A DNA stretch of 64,000 bases from positions 3,628,701 through 3,692,700 of the forward strand of contig NC_014228.1 of assembly GCF_000252955.1 (NCBI RefSeq). Reading direction: 5' to 3'. The position numbers were made by a program, and so were the translations under genes. Source of the stretch: Xenorhabdus nematophila ATCC 19061 (GTDB lineage Bacteria; Pseudomonadota; Gammaproteobacteria; Enterobacterales; Enterobacteriaceae). Under the pieces are notes generated by a model. The model searched no databases. It was given only the letters and a program-made list of their open reading frames with translations, and had not been told where the DNA came from. Positions 58,698 through 64,000 of the stretch are shown here, piece by piece (position 1 is the stretch's first letter; each line of letters starts with the position of its first letter).

Positions 58698-60457
58698 CAT
58701 TCCGCACCACTTTCAGGAATAAAATGATTCATAGGGTTGCCCCAATATTTTCAGCAGTTCATTTTGATACATCTGTATTCCCGTCACCATACGGTGTTCC
58801 TGAAACTCGAAAGTACTAATCCCTTCGAAGGTTAAAAACACCCAACGTGCCGTGGGAGATTGGGTGGGTTTACCTTTCATATCGGGATAGAACGGGGGAT
58901 TTTGCTTCAGTCCGGTGCGGATCTTATGCTCCAGTGCGGCATAAACCATTAAACTGCATGTCATTATCATTAATAACGCTTCGATACGTTCTGGCTTTTT
59001 CAAATAAATCGCTGAGGTCAGAAACACCGGACTTTTCAGGAAACGGAAACCCCGCTCGACTTTTTGTTGCGCTTTGTAATTAGCCAGCAGAGTTTCCATA
59101 TTCAGCGCCTTATCGTCCATTTCATTCGTCGCCAGAATAAACATACCGACTTTGAGGCAGGCATAAGCCACTTTCTCCAGATGGCTATAGACCGAGGCAG
59201 AAAGCTGATAATGCATACTATCGGGTTGTTGGCCTTTAGCCGGGCGGCCTCGCCCCTTATACACCGCGATTTTTTGAACTTTGGGGGCCTCAATGCCGAT
59301 AAACTGGCATTCTGCTTCGAAGTCACGCAATGCCTGCAAGGCATCTTCACCACAGGAAAACGACTTTTTGCTGAGTTTTTCGAACTGTTTCAGTTCTTTT
59401 TCCGTCGAAATCCGCGTATTTTTCCTGAAAGTCTGATGTTCACGATGCATCGCTGCTTCACTGTTGACCAGTAACCAGCGCTGTGGAACGCCCCCGTAGC
59501 AAGATTCAATCCAATGACCGGCATAACCTTCCGTAACCGGTTGTAACTGGTCGGTATTCACCGTCAGCAGGTGCTGTTTTGCCTCTTTAATGGTTACGGG
59601 AACCCGGGTAATAAATTTTTGATTTTGTTGATAAAGTGAGGCGAGGGTCTCTTGGGTATAAAGCGCGGCATCGGCAATCAGGTAACGGCTGTTTTGGGCT
59701 GCTTTCAGGCAGCCAATGTGATGTTTCGTCGTCTCTGCAAACGCTTTGGTGTCGTGGGTGTTTCCGCTCATCGCCTGCATATATACGGGGATCCCCGCCT
59801 GATTTTCACAGATAAGTTGCAGCACAATCTGATTCAGGTCAGGACGGTGATCACCACTGTACCCCTTCACCAGAACGATGCGTTTTGTCTCGTCATCATC
59901 GGGGAGTTTGTACTCACCATCCACGTGAAAACTCGTGATATCAAGGTGAATGGAATCGGGTTTTAAGGCTAATTTATCAATAACCGGCTCGGCGATAACC
60001 TGATAAATTTCAGAGACACCGTGGTCAAACAAGGCATCCAGCGTGCGGCCGAGCACATCATCATTGAGGTGTTCAGCCATAATTCCCGCCCCAATCAGGC
60101 GTTCAACGGGTTTGTGCTTAAAAAAATCAGGGCACATATGGAGCGTTCGACTGTGGAAACCCAACCCATTGAGGATCATTGCTAAAAGAGCCTCGCCATG
60201 AGAAACCGTATGCTCTGCATATTTAGGCAAAATGGCATCAATCATGCGGGGTAAACCGATCTCATGGCAAAAAGCGGCGACAAGGCCGAGGTGATCGAGA
60301 CGTTTGATGGCAGGTTCAGAGAGAGACATGTTGGGCTTCCGGTAAATAGAAGTAATAGCTCAAAACCGGAGATCGCTGTCAATCTGATTTGAGGCGTAAA
60401 TCAACAACGCGTGCGGCAAATCACATGATTTTTAAATCAGGAATGAGGTGCGGAATG
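58698..60457 (-). mobile_element. IS1634-type insertion sequence, copy 2 (inverted relative to copy 1)
   Basis: Same length and ends as copy 1. The 5' ends of both copies face outwards (cattccgcacctcattcc) and their 3' ends face the 57313-58697 cargo. Inverted identical copies allow inversion of the cargo by homologous recombination. No target duplication was recognised. Confidence 0.85.
58713..60329 (-). CDS. IS1634-family transposase, copy 2
   Basis: 538 aa, identical to copy 1 except one residue (Cys for Arg in KVAYACLKVG), caused by one base change. All presumed catalytic motifs are intact. Together with copy 1 it brackets sprT and the lipoprotein gene in a composite-transposon-like layout. 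Confidence 0.9.
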   Translation of the reverse strand: MSLSEPAIKRLDHLGLVAAFCHEIGLPRMIDAILPKYAEHTVSHGEALLAMILNGLGFHSRTLHMCPDFFKHKPVERLIGAGIMAEHLNDDVLGRTLDALFDHGVSEIYQVIAEPVIDKLALKPDSIHLDITSFHVDGEYKLPDDDETKRIVLVKGYSGDHRPDLNQIVLQLICENQAGIPVYMQAMSGNTHDTKAFAETTKHHIGCLKAAQNSRYLIADAALYTQETLASLYQQNQKFITRVPVTIKEAKQHLLTVNTDQLQPVTEGYAGHWIESCYGGVPQRWLLVNSEAAMHREHQTFRKNTRISTEKELKQFEKLSKKSFSCGEDALQALRDFEAECQFIGIEAPKVQKIAVYKGRGRPAKGQQPDSMHYQLSASVYSHLEKVAYACLKVGMFILATNEMDDKALNMETLLANYKAQQKVERGFRFLKSPVFLTSAIYLKKPERIEALLMIMTCSLMVYAALEHKIRTGLKQNPPFYPDMKGKPTQSPTARWVFLTFEGISTFEFQEHRMVTGIQMYQNELLKILGQPYESFYS

Positions 60458-60489
60458 ACGGGTTAATGTTAATATTTTTAAAAAAAATC

Positions 60490-60687
60490 TATATCCAATG
60501 GATTTCAAGATGCAGCGCGACGGCAAGGGAATGACAAATTCGTCGGGAACGAATTTGCCCAGCCAAAGGCTGGCCTCCGGTGAAAGGCAGGAGCCTTTCA
60601 TTAATCCCCAGGAGCATAGCTAACTATGTGACTGGGGTGAGTGAACGCAGCCAACAAAGCTGCAATTTGAAAGACGACGGGTATATA
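60490..60687 (+). repeat. ERIC element with an internal ~70-bp insertion
   Basis: Starts tatccaatggatttcaagat, contains atccccaggagcatagct and aactatgtgactggggtgag, and ends caaagctgcaatttgaaaga and gggtata, all ERIC consensus. Between about 60529 and 60603 an extra segment (attcgtcgggaacgaatttg ... aaaggctggcctccggtg ... ggcaggagcctttc) made of small palindromes is inserted. This fits the longer ERIC variant known from Yersinia. Confidence 0.85.
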
Positions 60688-61335
60688 ACTAAACACACAG
60701 AATAGATAAGCACACGATCAATTTTCAGTTTTGAAGGTAAATACCTATTTCAACGTATTGAAAGACCAATCGGATAACCAAGTCCACAATAATAGAAGGT
60801 ATATTAGCTGAATGAGTACATCTGAATGCAATCAATATACACAATGAAAACAAGGTATTGCTCACTTTCACTAATAAAAATACTAGATTAATATGCTAAA
60901 TTACAGCATAATATTAACAATAAAAAGGATTTAATCCTGACAGGGTGTTTTGAACAGATACAAGCGTGATAAGGTACACGATTTCTTGCTTTAATTGTTA
61001 ATGTCACGAACAATCACAATGCCTTCGCATTAAGAAAAAATAATGTTATTTTTCAATATGATGAAAACTCACTCATTCTCTTTCTTGGCACAGTTTCTCT
61101 TTACAATTTCTCATTGGAAACAATAAATAGCGATTTCTTCTTTATGAAGAAGTTGTTCTCTCAAGAGTCGTATCAGATGAAATGTTTAGGGAAATCTTTT
61201 CTCCTCGGAATCAATGACAATCTGCACACGAGAATTCTCTTACTGGAAGAATGGTTATTTGTGTTTACGTGAAGTGTTTCTCCCTGTACCTGTTCAATGC
61301 CTATTACAACACCAAAGATGTAAGCGAGAGCTATT
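60688..61335 (+). promoter_or_regulatory. Long leader/promoter region of the HAAAP transporter
   Basis: 648 bp without an established gene. Two short reading frames precede the transporter: 61061-61126 (21 codons, rich in Phe and Ser, ending HWKQ) and 61144-61269 (41 codons). Neither has a good ribosome-binding site. A leader-peptide or attenuation role is possible for an amino-acid transporter, but nothing here proves it. Confidence 0.35.
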
Positions 61336-62661
61336 ATGAAAACAGCAACAAAAAACGATGATGTCACGCCGCACCTATCTCTGGCAGCCAAACAGGCCAA
61401 TTTGACGGAGGCAGAATGGAGAAAAGCAATAAAATTTGATCATACCGACATCGGCTGGATCATTATGAGCATTGGCATGGCGATCGGGGCCGGAATTGTT
61501 TTTCTGCCTGTTCAGGTTGGATTGATGGGATTATGGGTTTTCCTGCTCTCTTCCATTATTGGTTATCCCGCGATGTACCTTTTTCAACGACTCTTCATCA
61601 ACACACTCGCAGAATCACCGGAATGCAAAGATTACCCTAGTATAATCAGTGGGTATCTCGGTAAAAACTGGGGCATTTTATTGGGTGTTCTCTACTTTAT
61701 TATGCTGGTGATCTGGATGTTTGTTTACGCCACCGCCATAACGAATGATAGCGCATCTTATCTACAAACATTTGGGGTGACCGATGAACTCATGTCAGAA
61801 AACCCATTTTACGGGCTGGTGCTAATCTGTATTTTAGTTGCCATTTCCTCTCGTGGTGAGCAATTGCTATTTAAATTATCCAGCCTGATGGTAGTGACAA
61901 AATTATTGGTTGTCGCCACATTGGGACTCGCCATGATAGGTATGTGGCATCTGTATAATATCGGGGCATTACCGCCTATCGGGTTATTAACCAAGCAAGC
62001 CATTATTACCTTGCCTTTTACGCTCACCTCTATTCTCTTTATTCAGACATTAAGCCCGATGGTGATCTCTTATCGCAATCGTGAGAAAAATCAGGCAGTT
62101 GCCCGCCATAAGGCACTGAGAACGATGAATATTGCCTTTGGCGTCCTATTTTGCACGGTATTTTTCTACGCTGTCTCTTTCACATTGGCAATGGGTCATG
62201 ATGAAGCCGTCCAGGCTTACGAACAAAACATTTCTGCACTGGCCATTGCCGCTCAATTTTTTCCTGGCGGTTGGGTCATTTTCGTCAGTGTAATGCTGAA
62301 TATCTTCGCTGTAATGACGGCTTTTTTTGGTGTTTACCTCGGTTTCCGCGAAGCCAGTCAGGGAATTGCCATGAATATTCTTAGTCGCCTGATACCTGTC
62401 GAAAAAATCAATGAGAAATGGGTTCAAAAAGGCATCATGATTTTTGCCATCCTGTTGGCATGGAGTGCCATTATCCTGAATGCGCCTGTGTTAAGTTTTA
62501 CGTCCATTTGCAGCCCAATATTTGGCATCGTTGGCTGCCTAATCCCCGCTTATTTGGTCTACAAAGTCCCTGGCCTGAATCACTACAAAGGGGTATCGCT
62601 CATCTTAATCATTTTTACAGGGATCTTGTTATGTATCTCCCCTTTCCTGGCTTTTTCCTGA
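61336..62661 (+). CDS. HAAAP-family amino-acid/proton symporter (SdaC/TdcC/DlsT-like)
   Basis: 441 aa with about eleven membrane helices. It starts MKTATKNDDVTPHLSLAAKQ after gagag. Family features are a soluble N-terminus followed by HTDIGWIIMSIGMAIGAGIV, which contains the GxGxx motif of helix 1, then FTLTSILFIQTLSPMVISYR with the conserved central SP region, and GVYLGFREASQGIAMNIL. Members import serine, threonine, D-serine or aromatic amino acids with H+. The substrate is not decidable; length and sequence are nearest to the SdaC/YhaO branch. It is monocistronic with a strong hairpin 130 bp downstream. Confidence 0.88.
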   Translation: MKTATKNDDVTPHLSLAAKQANLTEAEWRKAIKFDHTDIGWIIMSIGMAIGAGIVFLPVQVGLMGLWVFLLSSIIGYPAMYLFQRLFINTLAESPECKDYPSIISGYLGKNWGILLGVLYFIMLVIWMFVYATAITNDSASYLQTFGVTDELMSENPFYGLVLICILVAISSRGEQLLFKLSSLMVVTKLLVVATLGLAMIGMWHLYNIGALPPIGLLTKQAIITLPFTLTSILFIQTLSPMVISYRNREKNQAVARHKALRTMNIAFGVLFCTVFFYAVSFTLAMGHDEAVQAYEQNISALAIAAQFFPGGWVIFVSVMLNIFAVMTAFFGVYLGFREASQGIAMNILSRLIPVEKINEKWVQKGIMIFAILLAWSAIILNAPVLSFTSICSPIFGIVGCLIPAYLVYKVPGLNHYKGVSLILIIFTGILLCISPFLAFS

Positions 62662-62795
62662 TATGAGACAGAAACAACACACACGGTTGTGGAATGAATT
62701 TATCTGTATCGTTAAAAAGGCAATTAAGCCAACCATCGGATGTACTGAGCCGAGAAATTATGGCGCATAAGGCAAGTTTGCCTGAATAATCTGAT

Positions 62796-62833
62796 AAGGT
62801 CAAAAAACTTTCTTCCTGTGGTTTTTTGGCCTT
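62796..62833 (+). terminator. Intrinsic terminator downstream of the HAAAP gene
   Basis: aaggtcaaaaaac pairs with gttttttggcctt (one G-T wobble) over a 12-nt loop, followed by aattttg. A shorter hairpin ggcaa-gt-ttgcc lies at 62771-62782. Confidence 0.7.
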
Positions 62834-62959
62834 AATTTTGTCATATGCGACAGCACATAATTCAGTAAATAATCATTCTAATAATGAAATTATATTTAAT
62901 TAATCATAATAATAATCTATTGGATTAATATTGATTGCTTAAATAAAAAAGCATGTTCT

Positions 62960-63240
62960 TTCGTGGCTGCTCACCGCCCTAAAAGGCGATGCTTCCCACT
63001 TCACAGGCCGCAACCGTCTGTGTGACGGATTTACGCTGGCCTCCATGAGCAGAAACGACGAGTCCCGCCGTCTTTGTTTTCGATACAACTTGGAGAGTGA
63101 CTTCCTTTACTGCTTGGTTATCGTCAGCGCAGGAGACTCGTGAGGCTATGATACCATGAAAAAAAGAAGTGACACCCCTTATATCGCCGCCCGCATTGGG
63201 CGACAGTTTATGGCGGTTTTTGCTAAATTGAACAAAATCC
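62960..63240 (-). mobile_element. IS200/IS605-family remnant with tnpB 3' end and subterminal hairpins
   Basis: On the minus strand a stop-delimited frame ends at 62979 and reads AGLVVSAHGGQRKSVTQTVA then ACEVGSIAF, resembling the C-terminal tail of TnpB proteins. At the tnpB-end side cgcc-ctaaaa-ggcg (62975-62988) and on the other side cgccc-gcatt-gggcg (63188-63202) form small hairpins like the subterminal recognition hairpins of this family. Nearly all of tnpB and any tnpA are missing. In intact elements a guide (omega) RNA spans this 3' end. The assignment rests on the tail motif plus hairpins and is not certain. Confidence 0.5.
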
Positions 63241-63774
63241 TTCCTTTGATTGTCAGATTAATCCGCAATAAACAGAACAAAAAACTACAAAATCATTAAA
63301 AATGAAAATATTAAACCAAAAACTATATTGGAAAGGTATCTTTCAATCGAATGTAGCACATTATGCAAACAATTTAGATAAATCATTTACTTTTTTAGCT
63401 AAATGCAGTAAAAATACAAAATCAATACACTCAAAAGGTATTTTGAAAGAATAAAAAACTAAAAATAAAATCAAGCCAAACAATTAACTGTAAAGTTCAA
63501 TAGATAAGTTTTTTTATGTGGAATTCTATTTATGTTTATCCCATTCTGTACATCAAGGATTACCTAGTAAGCATTGATACGATTTCAATTAGTATTTTCA
63601 TTAAAATAAGACGAATAGAAGCAGCAGATTTTTATTTGCGGTATCTCAATTAAATTAATCTGGTATTTTGCTGATCATATTCAAAAAACACTTGGTGGCT
63701 TTTTGTATTTGGTTGGCTTAAATATCTTGCTATTTACAATTAATCTAATTTGATGTCATAGGAATGATAATTTC
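63241..63774 (+). promoter_or_regulatory. AT-rich region upstream of the FimB-like recombinase
   Basis: 534 bp, strongly AT-rich, no credible ORF. It should hold the recombinase promoter. No obvious inverted-repeat pair marking an invertible switch was found; in known fim/mrp loci the switch lies on the other side of or beyond the recombinase gene. Confidence 0.4.
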
Positions 63775-64000
63775 ATGAAGCAACGTAAATTTTTAACCCG
63801 ATACGAAATAGACGCAATTTTGGCAGAAACAAAACAAGGGCGTCACGCAGAAAGGGACTACTGCATGCTATTAATGTGTTTTCTTCATGGGTTTAGGGTA
63901 AGTGAGCTATGTAATCTAAGTTTATCTGATCTCGATCTAAATTCAGCAATTATTCATATCAGGCGGTTAAAAGGGGGTCTTTCAACCACACATCCTTTGA
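63775..64000 (+). CDS. FimB/FimE/MrpI-type tyrosine recombinase, partial (runs off window end)
   Basis: 75 codons are visible, starting MKQRKFLTRYEIDAILAETK and continuing GRHAERDYCMLLMCFLHGFR, VSELCNLSLSDLDLNSAIIH and RLKGGLSTTHPL. This aligns well with the start of E. coli FimB/FimE and Proteus MrpI, including the HGFRVSEL block with the first catalytic arginine and the TTHPL segment. These enzymes invert a promoter-bearing DNA switch to turn fimbriae on and off. The rest of the gene and presumably a second fimbrial operon lie beyond the window. The fimbrial operon at 26285-32840 has no recombinase next to it. Confidence 0.9.
   Translation, partial: MKQRKFLTRYEIDAILAETKQGRHAERDYCMLLMCFLHGFRVSELCNLSLSDLDLNSAIIHIRRLKGGLSTTHPL

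Noticed and set aside
55549..60461. Composite-transposon target duplication around the IS1634-type pair
   Set aside because: Outer flanks (taa|ccgt and acgg|gtta) look inverted rather than directly repeated and probably belong to extended terminal repeats; no duplication can be claimed.
61061..61269. Two short reading frames upstream of the HAAAP gene considered as TnaC-like leader peptides
   Set aside because: No ribosome-binding site and no known leader motif; kept only as a low-interest observation.

Overview
The window looks like a chromosomal segment of an enterobacterium of the Morganellaceae, most probably Xenorhabdus (or its sister Photorhabdus). This is inferred from moderate-to-low G+C with AT-rich intergenic DNA, an OmpC/OmpF-type porin beside rdgC, an MR/P-type (mrp/mrx-like) fimbrial operon, ERIC repeats, and many insertion sequences. 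No rRNA or tRNA gene and no CRISPR array was seen.

Layout. 1-2000 is an accessory edge: the start of a ccdA-type antitoxin gene, an IS630 fossil, a small glycine-rich secreted peptide and a TetR regulator. 2282-7927 carries a general porin, rdgC and mak (divergent, as in E. coli) and periplasmic cpdB. 8044-8415 is an internally deleted IS630-type element. 8554-26051 is a core block in E. coli order: nhaA-nhaR, rpsT (convergent to nhaR), ribF-ileS-lspA-fkpB-ispH, dapB, carA-carB. A frameshifted AlaX-like gene and a shortened LysR gene lie between ispH and dapB. 26285-32840 (minus) is a complete chaperone-usher fimbrial operon ending in an MrpJ-like XRE regulator. 33569-44392 (minus) is core again: the deoCABD nucleoside-catabolism operon preceded by a CNT nucleoside transporter, then yjjV, yjjU, an osmY-like gene and prfC.

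44594-60690 is a mobile-element graveyard. It holds a 5'-truncated AbiEii-type nucleotidyltransferase, an IS110 tail fused to the 5' end of a group II intron, an IS5-family element, and a CvaA/CvaB-like peptide exporter broken by a frameshift and an IS256 element. It continues with an IS630 element carrying a nested IS481 element, an HSL-type esterase, and two inverted, almost identical IS1634-type elements flanking a decapitated sprT and a small lipoprotein gene. 61336-62661 is a HAAAP amino-acid transporter. The window ends with an IS200/IS605 remnant and the first 75 codons of a FimB/MrpI-like tyrosine recombinase.

Functional themes are nucleoside salvage (cpdB, CNT transporter, deoCABD), the carAB/dapB biosynthetic genes, the ileS-lspA-ispH housekeeping operon, surface structures (porin, fimbriae), and a formerly mobile bacteriocin-export/defence region now reduced to pseudogenes. 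No intact, clearly new multi-gene system was found. The most unusual structures are the group II intron-IS110 in-frame chimera (45687-46544), the decayed C39 exporter locus (47503-52143), the nested IS481-in-IS630 with a readable 7-bp target duplication, and the inverted IS1634 pair that supplies a new start codon to sprT.
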